Assembly: GCF_030272615.1 (NCBI RefSeq) | Contig: NC_081406.1 | Coordinates: 210,960,997-211,024,996 of the forward strand | Reading direction: 5' to 3' | DNA length: 64,000 bases | Origin: Cryptomeria japonica | Lineage: Eukaryota > Streptophyta > Pinopsida > Cupressales > Cupressaceae | Shown here: one piece after another, positions 22,101 to 34,100 of the stretch | How positions within the stretch are numbered: position 1 is the first letter of the stretch | Layout of the letters: each line of letters begins with the position of its first letter | Position numbers and translations under genes: made by a program | The notes under the pieces: model-generated | What the model was told of the DNA's origin: nothing | Databases searched by the model: none | Seen by the model: the letters and a program-made list of their open reading frames with translations, nothing else

Positions 22101-25100
22101 CTCCTCCATTATATAGAGCGCTCACCCCTTTGCTCCCTCTAGGCCGACTTGGCAAAATGGGGGTTAAAAATAAATGAAATTCCAAAAAAGGGGGCCGACT
22201 TGGCAAAATAAATGAAAATAGTGCCTTGAGCACTTTATATTTAATTTTAATTTAATAAAAATTAATTTTAAATGCCTTCAAAATAAAAGTTTGATTTTCT
22301 AAGGCTTAAAATCAATTTATTAAATGCCAAAATGCCTTTTATTTAATGCTAATTCAATTTTAATTTTCCAAATGCCTCAAAATTAGCAATTTTGGCAATC
22401 TAATGCAATTTGGAGAATATTAATTTTTTAAAACAAGGCTTAATGAGATTTCATGAGGATTTCGCCCTGGACCCTCTCTGAGGATCAGGAGCGATTTTTT
22501 GAATTTTAGCCTTGAATATTTCACATTTCAACTTGAAAATCTCCTGGAGGGTAAATTGATATCTAGTTAATGCGTTGCACTTTAAATTTGACATTTTTTA
22601 TGAGGAAAAATAGGTGAAAATGTAAATTTCGCCTTGGACCCTCAGCAAGGGTCAGGAGCGATTTTTCATTCTTTAGCTAAAATCCACCTTGGCTCGATTG
22701 TTGACCCTTCAATATCACTTCTAAGATCCATTTCCTTGCACTATAAAGTTAATTCATCAATAATTTTGAAGGAAATAATGTCTTTTAAGGCAATTTTGCT
22801 CTGGACCTTCACTGAGGGTCAGGAGCGATTTTTCATCCTTCGCTCAGATTTAGCATTTTTCAACCTCCAAAATCTCTTCAAGACATTTCAACTAGGCCTT
22901 CTTACTGACTCGCAAACTTAGCTCTATCAAATTTTGGAGAAAAGGTGTGATTTTGAAGTTTTTCGCCTTGGACCCTCAGCAAGGGTCAGAAGCGATTTTT
23001 GCAAACTAGGCTTGATTCTTCGACATTTTTCATTGAAATTTTATTCATCACTTGGCAATGTTCTTCCTTTTTCCATCTCATCCAAACTCGCTTTGTTGTT
23101 ACAAGGTAAAATGAAGATTTTCAATAATTTCGCTATGGGCCCTCACTGAGGGTCAGGAGCGATTTTCGCTCTGGGCCTTCACTGAGGGTCAGGAGCGATT
23201 TTTTCATTTTTAGACACATTTCTCCATCCTTTGGACTCCAAATTGCTTCTAAGGCATAAAACATCATCTCCTCTTCCTATCCACACAAGATTTTGCCTCA
23301 ATTCGTCAAACAAAGGAGAGAATCCTAGAAAATCGCTATGGGCCCTCTCTGAGGGTTAGGAGCGATTTTTGTAATTGCCTTCAAAATACTGACTTTCAAC
23401 AATCTCCTTTCACTCCAAGGCATTTTAAACATTATTTCAAACCTATGTCTAGACTTGTCTTTCCTCAAACTTTGATGAAAAGTTCCCATATTAGGTTTTT
23501 CGCTCTGGGCCCTCTCTGAGGGTCAGGAGTGATTTTTTGATTTTGGGTTGATTTCCTCTTTCGTTGATCATCTAAATTATATTCAATGGGTAGAACATGC
23601 TTTCCTTCATCCCTTCCAATCATAAAAATCACTTTGATCTTGCAAGAATAATGCATTTTTGAAAATCTCGCTCTCGACCCTCTCTGAGGGTCAGGAGCGA
23701 TTTTTGCTACCTGGACCAAAATGCTTCACTTTTCATCTCAAAATTGCTTTGCTAAGGAAGATGCCATCTTGTTTCATGCTATGAATAAACTCTCATGTCC
23801 AAGAAAGGTCAAAAAATGTGCACATGAAGAAAATTGCTCTGGACCCTCTCCGAGGGTCAGGAGCGATTTTACCTTTCTTGGGCAAAACCTCTTCAATTCA
23901 TCATCTTCAATCAAGTCTGGATACTTTAACATGCTCACTTCATCCTCCACCATGCCTTTGACATCTTAAATTGACCAAATAAAGCTAGAAATGACCTCTA
24001 TAAGCTTTTTCGCTATGGGCCCTCTGAGGGTCAGGAGCAATTTTTCTGTTTTCAACAAGGTCCTTCATCATTTCAAGTCAAAACTTGTTCAAGTAGTTGG
24101 GGAAAGTCATTTATTTTCCATTCATGATCAAAACTTGGTCTCTTTCCATTGCAAAATGAAGGAAATCAAAATCTCGCCCTAGGCCCTCTCTAAGGGTCAG
24201 GAGCGATTTTTCCCTCTTAGGCCAAAAATCATCACTTTTCCTGCCTTCAAAACTTCAATCGCCCTTAGTGACGTTCAATCATCCTTCCGGGAGACCCTGC
24301 ACAAAGCACATTAGAAAAGTCAGTGACAAATATGACTTAAACAACATTTTCGCCCTGGGCCCTCTCTGAGGGTCAAGAGCGATTTTACCTCTTTAGGCCA
24401 AATTGCTCAAAATTTAAGTCTCAAATCACTTCACAAGGCAAAGTCAGGTCATTTTCAAGGCCAGGAACCAGTTAGCAAGTCCATCAAAAATAAGAAATTG
24501 TACTTAGGATAAAATTCGCCCTGGCCCCTCAGCAAGGGTCAGGAGCGATTTCTCTATTTCAGGCATCATCTCACTTCAAAAAATGGATCAAAACTTACCC
24601 AGGCAAGAACACACAATTTCTCCTTCAAAAATGCTAACACTTAGTCAAAATTGGATTTCACCCTAAAAACCCCGATTAGACCTGACCTAAGACCTATTTG
24701 ACTCCCCTGAAAGGCTTACCTTATTTCAATCGTCTCAATTCTTCGGGAGGACACTTAACAACTTTTCAAAATTTGACTGGACTCAGTCTGAATAACATCA
24801 AAAGGAACCCCTAAGGTTTAGCCCTGGCCCAGACAGACCACTCACTCACTCAAAGCCCTAAAAGCAGAGAGAAGAACAAGCAAAACAAAAGCAAAAAAGA
24901 GGGGGTCCCCATTCTAATGGGGCGATGTGTGAAATGGTCACAACAGAACCACATCAAACACTACCTCATCTACAAACTCCAAAGTAAGCCCTAACTGTAA
25001 CTTACATTGCTTTGTGAATTTCACATTTACACTATCCTTTGACCACCTCATGGAGTAAGGATGTGGGTAGCCAGCTGCTTCTAGAACAAGCTCCTCAATT

Positions 25101-28100
25101 GATTTGCAAGAAATAAGGTTTTCTTGAGAACATGAGTCAAACAATGCATCAAACTTCTTACCTTGGCTTGGATATTGATGTGGAATAACTTTGAGCTCCT
25201 TTTCACTTCGAGTTTCATTACTCATTGAAACAAAACCCTTGTACAAGGGAGCACAAGAAAGACATTTCTCTACCTTTGAGTGACCATCTATTTCTTTTTC
25301 TTTGTCCACAAAGACATTGTCTTGTCTTTCCATGTCTTCATCCAAGAAGGTGTTGACTTTGGATGCAAATTTTAACACCTTTCATCCACATGCCCATCAA
25401 TGTCACAATGAATACAATAAGATTCATTTTTACCTTTGCCCTTTTTTATTCATGGTAGTAACATTCTTTTTATGCTTACCACCTTGGTTCTTCTTATCAC
25501 CATATAGTTGTTCTCCACCCTTGTGCTTTTTAAAAGAGGTCCCCTCTTATCCAGCTCAAGGTAGTGTGCTTGGGCACATAACTTGCCTAGGTTTTGGGTC
25601 TTGGCCCTGAGAATTGCTCTTTGTAGGTATTAAAACAATCTTCCCACATACTTTATCAGGACCTCACGGTCCATAATAATTTTCCCAAGTTGAACTGCTC
25701 TCTTCCTAAATTCACTTGTGTATGCATGCATGCTTTGCCCATGCTCTTGCTTCAAATCATAGTTACAAGACTTGGATTCGTCAAGCTGATTTTTGACGTG
25801 GACTCGGACTCGGTGCCCGGACTTGGCAAAAACTCAGTGAAGACTCGGAAAATTGAAAAACCCAAGAAATTCAAAGATTTTTAACGATTTAAGACTTGTT
25901 TCATGCATCCTTTAATAAATAAACCTTAAAGACACAATAATCTCATCAAATAGAAGCTACTTTGAACACGTACACAAGTTTACATTGATCACATAAGTAT
26001 AAATGCAAATTTTAGGCTTGAGTTGAAGGAAATAAGTTAAACTAAATAACACGTTAGAAATATAAATAGTGTCAAATGTCTACAAAATTCATGGAATATG
26101 AAATCCATGGCATCAAAACTTTTTTCTTTCTAAAAACTATTTTTTATTCATGGAATAGAAAAAACACATATACCCAAAAGAGATACAAGGCATTTGAGCT
26201 TGAAAAATAAAATAGGAAAAGACAGTAGTATATTCTTCCTCCAAAGTAAGCAACAGTAGAAAGGGCTTTTAAAGTGCAAGTCAATGCTCCCACCTTATGA
26301 GAAAATCACAAGAGGAGAGTGAAAAAGACAATACAAAAACAGTGAAAATTGAAATGTCAAGCTAAGCATAGATGTGATGGTGGGCAGAAAAATATGTAGA
26401 GCAGGCAAGGGAGGCATCAGCCACCAAGAAACTTTCAAAATCTTTGGGATAGGATAGTAATCAAATTTGTCTAGGACACCTTCCAAATGTAAAACCCCTA
26501 GATCATTATTTGTTGCCAAATAAGAAAATTTATTGCCTTCACTTCTGTTATAATGAAAGATATTATTGTCAATTTATCTTGATCACCATCTTGCCTTCTA
26601 GGTTATGGCTCTCAATTTCCAATCTGAAACCTTGCCATCTTTCATAGCATATATAACGTTTTAAGAATCTCCTTTTGCCATCATCTTCTTCCACACTGAA
26701 ATCTGTAGACTCTTGAGCATACTTGAGCATACTTGAGCTTTAATTAATGGATCTTTTATATAAATGCCTTGTATCTCTTTTGGGTATCTGTGCTTTTTTC
26801 TGAAAATATAAATAGATTTTTTGCCATTTTTGCTGATTGGCCATGGCAGAGTCTGACCCTCGAGACTCGGCAAGTCTGCGGCGAGTCTGACCAGACTTGG
26901 ACAAACTCGGCCGAGTCCGAGTCCAAAGACTCTACAGAGCCGACCAGCCTTTGGACTCATAGTCTTGTAACTTCTTTATGGCAAATTGGGTAGAGTTGTT
27001 TTCTCAACAATGTTTTGAAGTCATCCCCCTTGGGAATTGGTGGCATTTTTTGAACCATCAAGGAGTGTGCATAGCTCTCATACCATGTAAGAGCATGCCC
27101 AACAAGTTCCAATCTTGCAAAATAAATTTGTTGGTGTGGATAAAGCCAATGTAGACTGAATTACACTTCTGTTTGGACACTCGGTCCAATTTATTGGCAC
27201 TAATATACTGATATCTCTATTGTATAGTTGAACGCCAATCTATGTCTTGGTTTTGAAGAGTCTCTTTGAGGTAGGTGCTCTACATCCTATCTTCACAAAT
27301 TCATTTTCTTCTTGATGCTCTTTTGGAGGGGCCATTCTTGCTATCAAGGAAAGCATCATGCTTTCTAGCATAAAAATCTTTTCTTCTACAATGGATATCT
27401 TAGCCATATATTTTTCCAGCTTCCTACACTGTGCTTCTCAATAATCCTCTCTTTCCATTCTTTGTTCTTAACCACTCTCTTGATTCAATTTTTGGCTCAA
27501 AAAGGCACTAGGATTCCATTCTCAATAGACCTTGTACTGGGAATAAACCAGTATGATCACAATCCCACAAACATAGGTTATACGAACTTGCTCTGATACC
27601 ACTTGATCTGTAAATGAATGGAGTTATACTCAAAGTGGTCACCAACTAATGGATATAAAACACTAACTCACATCAGCTTCAATAATACCCTTCTTATACT
27701 GATTATGGAGTTTAACACACACACACATGTTTCATCTATCCAGATAGTAAAATAGAGAGTAATAAGAGATAAGAGAAGTGTGGATATAATAGGACAATTG
27801 ACTATGAACACTCCATGTAATATGGAGAAACACAAACTAGGTAAAAACTCCACAAGAGCCCCTTGCATCACTCTGTTTCAATCTCTTCACAACCGCAACA
27901 TGCCATAGGGCTTATATAGAGCTCTACTTCACGTACTCAAGATCCCAGACACCTGCAAATCGTCCCAACACCCAAAAACACCTCTCTGGTGTTACAATTG
28001 ACACTCAAGCAGTACAAACATGAAGGTTACAGTACTACAATTTTGCTTACTTTATTTTTCAGGTCTCCACCCCTTGTCTATGGACTGCAATAACATCCCA

Positions 28101-31100
28101 AAACTGAGAAAAGGAAGATCAAGCATCCAAAAAAAATTGAAAAGACTGAGTGAAATGTTTTGAATTCCATTTCTGTTCGTCTCAGAACATTTTTTCTGCT
28201 TCTACCAGAATGGAATTGCCAAGGTGTTTTCGCTCTGCATGTTGGCCACAGTATAGAGTGTGTTCACTGTGATGATCAGGCAATTGCTACTTGTACTGTG
28301 ATTTTGACACAAGGAAAGGAACTAACTTTTGTCACTTGCACTGTGACTTGGACTCATCTGTGCAATATTTTGGATGACTGCCAATATGAAATCAACCAAA
28401 GTACAGTTCACATGCTGATAAAACTCACTGAATCCAGGTTCAACACTTTGTTTAAGGCTCAAGGACTTCACAAAATGAATGTTAGTGACACCTAGACCAC
28501 AATAGTCTCACCTCAACGATCTGCTTTTTGGATCAAAGGTTTTTAAATTTCTAATTTCTAGGAATATATTGAAGAAAACTCTTATAAAGATACCATATGA
28601 TGCAGAATATGTCTTCTTTCTGCTGCAACTGAGTTTGATAAGTCTCATTTCTGCTGCACTCTTGCAACCATTCTTTGTGGTATTACATGCAGAAAGAAAA
28701 CACAACAGAATGTACTGTGAAGAGGAGAAAAAGGGTAACAATAACAATGCAATTGTTACCCATCAGCAAATGAAACAAATACAGAACCAACTGTCAATCA
28801 GAATTTTCCCTTGCTAATCCCAGCCAAATGAAATTGATAGCATTGCAGGAGTGCAGCAGAAAGGAGACATTTTTTGCCTTAATTGCATAAGAAAGAAGAA
28901 ATATTCTGCATCATTGTGTAATAGAGGTTCTGCGTGATGGATTTTATTCAAAATTGATGTCATTAAAATGAAAATTAATGAAATATCATTATAGCACTGG
29001 CACACTTTTTAGGCACGTGTTCATGTTGTGTCTAACACAATCAAGTTACAAACAGGTTTTCAATGATGCAGTAGAGGCTCTAAGGGTTTCTTACAGGAAA
29101 ATGAATCCCTTCTGTATACCATTTGCAACAACAAATATGGGTTCAGCTATTCTGGCCATGGATCTGGTAAATGTTACTCGGTGAAATTTCATTTTAGTGG
29201 TTTTTCGGATCATGTTCAATGCATATTTGCAGACATGAAGAGTCACCATATCCTTCACTATTAATAATTTTACAGGGTTGGATGGGACCAAATTATTCAA
29301 TCTCCACTGCTTGTGCCACAAGTAATTTCTGTATTTTAAGTGCTGCCAATCATATCATTCGGGGTGAAGCTGTAAGTTATATTAGGAATCTTGTTTTTAG
29401 TACAACTATTCTTGGAATCAAGCAAAATTACCATTAAAGTTAAAATGCAAATTGAAAGTTGAAACCTCAGTGGTGCTTATGTCTTCAGAACGTAATGCTC
29501 TGTGGTGGTTCTGATGCGGCAATTATTCCAATTGGTGAGTTTTCTGTTCAACTCATTTGCTTTTGGTGCTACCTTTGAATTGTAAATTTGGATGGGTTTA
29601 TTGACACATTGTGTGTACTGTGTACTACTGTTTATTTGTATACGTATAGATTGTAGAAAATTGTCTTTATTGGTTTGTGGTATTAAAGTATCCTCATTGG
29701 GTATATGTTATTTTGTTGAGGATTTAGAGATATTAGGAAGATTAGCTAAGCATGTGTGCTATTGCTTTTTAATTCTCTGTTATATGTATCGAATTTAGAG
29801 CATGATCAACTCATTGTAAGTGTTCAACTTATGAGGATGCATTTGTTTACAGGATTAGGAGGCTTTATAGCATGCAGAGCATTATCACAAAGAAATGAAA
29901 ACCCTGCGCAGGCATCACGTCCTTGGGACACCGTATGAATTTTCACCCCTTTTTTTTTAATTAATCATTAAAACTTTATGATCCACAAAGTACACAAGCT
30001 TCAGTCAGATTCTCACAATTCTGATATTCCATGTTTACTTTGGGATTGAGTGCTCTCCAGTAGTGAACCGTACATGATACTTCCATCGATTGTCAACCTC
30101 AATCATTTTGTATATTTGTAACGGGCTACAGAATTTGACATACATTACACTTATTTATCCTATGTTGGCATAGGAATGCAGAATAACTGTTATTATCTAG
30201 TGAAATTTACAAATCAATATACACTTTGTGCTTTTGACTGATTCATATTGACAGTGTGATATTATACAGATGGCTAAACATGTGATTTTCTCGACTGCAC
30301 TTGTCAGGATCGAGATGGATTTGTTATGGGTGAAGGATCAGGTGTATTACTTCTTGAAGAGCTAGAACATGCAAAGGTATAACATTGCTTGTGAGAGGAT
30401 CACTACAGCTCGGTAAAGATGAAACTCTTAAAACAAGCTGTCTGAGTATTGTTTGAATATGAAAAAATGATCTCAAAAAATGAAAATAATGTCCATTTTA
30501 TTTCAATGAGCTTGGCAGAAAAGAGGAGCGAAGATATATGCAGAGTTTCTTGGAGGAAGTTTGAGCTCTGATGCTTACCATTTGACAGAGCCCCATCCTG
30601 AAGGTATATTCTTGAAGAGATGATAAATTCTCTATTGAAGGTTTGTAAATAGAGAGAATGGTGATCATTTCTATAGTGGTGAATATGATATACAGGTACA
30701 GGGATTCTTCTCTGCATTGAAAAGGCTCTGAAACAATCAGGTGTAGCAAGAGAAGATGTGAACTATGTTAATGCTCATGCAGCTTCTACCAAATCTGGTG
30801 ATCTGAGAGAGTACAATGCCTTGATCCAATGTTTTGGTCAGAATCCTCAGGTGCATATGCTTCCTTTCATTTGTTGTTTGGACATTGGCTTTTAATTACA
30901 TTCAAAACGTTTTCTTCATGCATTTTCAAGAACATTGTTAAGCTGAAGTAATGATATTTCATCTTTTCAGCTGAAGGTGAACTCTACAAAATCATTGATT
31001 GGCCATTTGTTAGGGGCAGCTGGGGCTGTGGAGGCTGTTGCAACCTTGCAGGTATGGAAGACAACCCCTTAGAATTTCAAACATTCAGTTTGTGTAACTT

Positions 31101-34100
31101 GCTTCTTAATTGTGGTTGCTGGTTGTTTTGGGTTTCTTAATGCTTAATTTATTTGATATTTCTGTGGTGGGGAGATTTTTTAATAAAATTTGAAGGGGAA
31201 AGTGATTTTCAAGATTTCTATTATACGGCCATCTCATCCCATGTTACTTGCCCAACAAATAATGGATGAGTCTTATTCTACATGCATACCAAGGCATTGA
31301 TTGTGTATTATGTAGTACCATATTGAATCCATTGGTCATAGATTAGTTTCTTGTTTTCCAGAATGTATCTCTCCAATGTTGTAGCTACCTATATCTCTTC
31401 CTAATATGGGTGTTTAAAATTTCCAGTTTTGGTTTTCAATCTGTTTTCTTGGAAAGTCGTCTTTTGTCATTTGAGTAATAATAAATAATATGCAAACTTT
31501 TTACACCAAAACCAGAAGCCCATTTGAAAGTATGGACTGCATGCCAAATCAAGTGCAACTTGAGTTGGAACCAATTCACAAAACCAAGGGCATTGGTGAT
31601 CCAAACGTCAAAAATGCTAAAACCTAAGTTGTCAAGTTCTCCTATAAGGGATCTTGGACCTGTACCCAACCGTGTCAGGTGTGTGAGTGGCAATGGGAGC
31701 GCCCTGGGAGCAGCCAGGTTGTGTCCCAGCTGCCTTGGGTACTATGGTGCAACCACAAGTAATCCAAGGCAGCTGGTATGCTCCTGTAGGTGTGTCAACA
31801 CAATAGACTGCCAAAAACAAGCTAAAAGGTGATTTTTTTAACCAAGAAAATTAAAAACCCTAAAAGCAACCTAAAACCAAAAACACCTCTTATTGTTTGT
31901 TGTTTGATAACTCCATTTCACACAAACTCATTCTTGCTAATCCATTTTTGTATTGTGAAAAGGAGCTGGTTATTTTTGAAGGAGAACATTCACAAAGTAC
32001 CAAGAGGGTGAATATAGTTTGCACAAAAAGAAATCTATTCATCTAATCTTAAGTATTTTAACTAATTCTTTTAGTTTTTTAATGAATTTTTTGAATTTTT
32101 TAAAAGATAATCAGTTTTTTTTTTCCATTTAAGATTTTTTAATAATGTTTTTTGGTATTTTTTTTACTTTTATTAGTTTATACATATTGCAGGGTTGCTT
32201 TTTTTTAATTTAAATTTATAATTCTTATAACAGAAAATTGCAATATATTTGGAATGGCCGCTAATTCAAGTTAAGTGAGAATAGAGGCAAATTAACAATT
32301 GAAATATGATAAAGTATCTCCTCTATGGAAATATGTTATGATGCTTGATCAACTTCTAGGAGGGGGACTTTTATTTGGAATTGTAATGAGTATGGAGTCC
32401 AACTTAAGAGCTCATATAGTCAAGTGAAAGCTCACTTTGGGGAATTATAATATGTGGAGGGAAATATAAGGGGTTTCCAAAAGAAAAAAATTATGGGATT
32501 TGTTAAGGAACAAGAAGAAGCTGATGCTATGAGTGAGAGAAAAAATAATATCTCCTTTGGCAAGGAGAACATCATTGAAGGCACCTAGAAATTCAATGCC
32601 TTCCAGCATCCTTTCTTGGAAACATCCTCTATCCATTAAGATCAGAGGCCCATTGATTAATGCATTTTAAAATGAAGCCAGAGACATTGTAGAGGAAAAA
32701 ATTGCATGTTGCATTTATGCCAATATTTTTCCTTTCAATTTGGTGAGATAACCATATTGGTGGGAAATGGTTAAATCAATCAATAATGCACTTTATAGTT
32801 TCATAGGTCCTAGGTATGAAAAGGTGTGCACGATTTTATTGGAATTTTTTTTTAGAGATATCACTCAAACCAATTAGGGATTCTTGGATTGAAATAAGAG
32901 AGTGTATTATTTTTGATGGATGGAAAAATTGCAAAAATTGACCTATAATAAATCTTATTGTAGTGTCCCTAAAAGGGCAATATTTTTGAAGGCGGTTGAT
33001 TGTGAGAGGCAAATCAAGGATGTAGAATTCATTTCTAAAATCCTCATTGAGTCCATAGAGATGGTGGGTCTTGAAAATGTTGTCCAAGCCATAACAAACA
33101 ATGCGAAAAATTGCAAAGCAATGGGTGCTTTGGTTGAGTACAAGTATGCACACATTTTTTTGGACACTACCGTACACTCCCTTACTTGGTGATACAAGCA
33201 ATTGGCACTCAAATAGAGTGGGTGAAAGATATATACATTGAGGGTGAGGAGATCCAAATGTTTGTGACAAACCATCATGTCACAAGGCATTTTCAGGACA
33301 TTTCGAATTTGGAATTTGTTGAAGATGAAATATAATTTATTTTCCTTTTAAATATAATCTATCCATGTTAATATTTTAATGTGTTATTAACTTAGTTTTT
33401 ACACAAAATTAGGTTGTTGAGACCTAATTCACATCACACACTATCATTTTACGACTTGTGAAGGTGCAATAGGCATTGGGCTCCATGGTCATTAGCCACC
33501 AATTGAGTATTTGAAAGCAATCAAAATCAGAGAAGGCCTAGAAGGTCAACTCATCAATCCTAGATGATGATTGGTGGGCTCATGTGGACTATGTCTTGAG
33601 TTCCATTGAGCCTATCATGAGTATGATCAAGTTTGTTGATACAAATCAGCCATGATTGGGGGACATCTATGATGGCATCGACTCCATGATAGAAAAAATA
33701 AAGGTCATAATAGAACATAAAGAGAATGACCACAAAGAAACATTTTTATGAAGTGCGGAAAAAATCGTTCATCACCACTGGAACAAGATGAACATACCAT
33801 TGTGTCTCCTTTCATATGTATTATCTCACAAATACTATGGCATAGAGATACTTTCTTTGCCAAAGAGAACTGCACCATATAGAGATAGTGAAGTTGCTAA
33901 TGGGTAAAAGTTGGTATTTTGAAGAATCTTCTCAAATCCATGAGTGGTGGATAATATTAGGAAATAGTTTCGCAAGTTCATATTAGGACAATGTCATATT
34001 ATTTGTTCTCTTTGAGATTAATACAACAAAGATGCTCGTACATGGTGGTACCTCCATGGGAAAGAATATTTGTTCCTCCAACCTCTTGCAATCGAGATTG

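Larger units (their letters stand above)
17397..24945 (-). mobile_element. E2: giant solo LTR (7.5 kb) inside E6, KASII intron 2
   Basis: The ends are TGTTGACGTGT...GGTCACAACA, with a perfect 5-bp target duplication GAACC (17392-17396 and 24946-24950). It is colinear with E1: 3' segment 17397-18440, LTR gene 18441-21641, TATA box near 22110, hairpin array 22459-24550 and head palindrome GGGGGTCCCC near 24901. No second LTR, gag or pol is present. It interrupted the protease region of E6 and so is younger than E6. Confidence 0.88.
15984..28535 (-). mobile_element. E6: Ty3-type LTR element in KASII intron 2, gag-protease only
   Basis: Two directly repeated LTRs (15984-16977 and 27604-28535) have TGATCC/T...GGATCA ends. 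On the minus strand the right LTR is 5'. Two bases after it is the initiator-Met-type primer binding site TGGTATCAGAGC (27601-27590). A purine-rich GGAGAAGAG abuts the other LTR (16986-16978). The flanking pentamers ATGGG and AAGGT match at only three positions, so the target duplication is decayed. The interior encodes gag and protease remnants but no RT or integrase. The element was later hit by the foldback element and by E2. Without E2 it is about 5 kb and would have been non-autonomous. Confidence 0.85.

Noticed and set aside
4561-24945. E1 and E2 as the two LTRs of one element
   Set aside because: Each has its own distinct perfect target duplication (GGTCC, GAACC), so they are separate insertions.
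26661-26993. ORFs on both strands around the GACTCGG-rich segment
   Set aside because: Short and caused by the inverted GC-rich ends of the foldback element.
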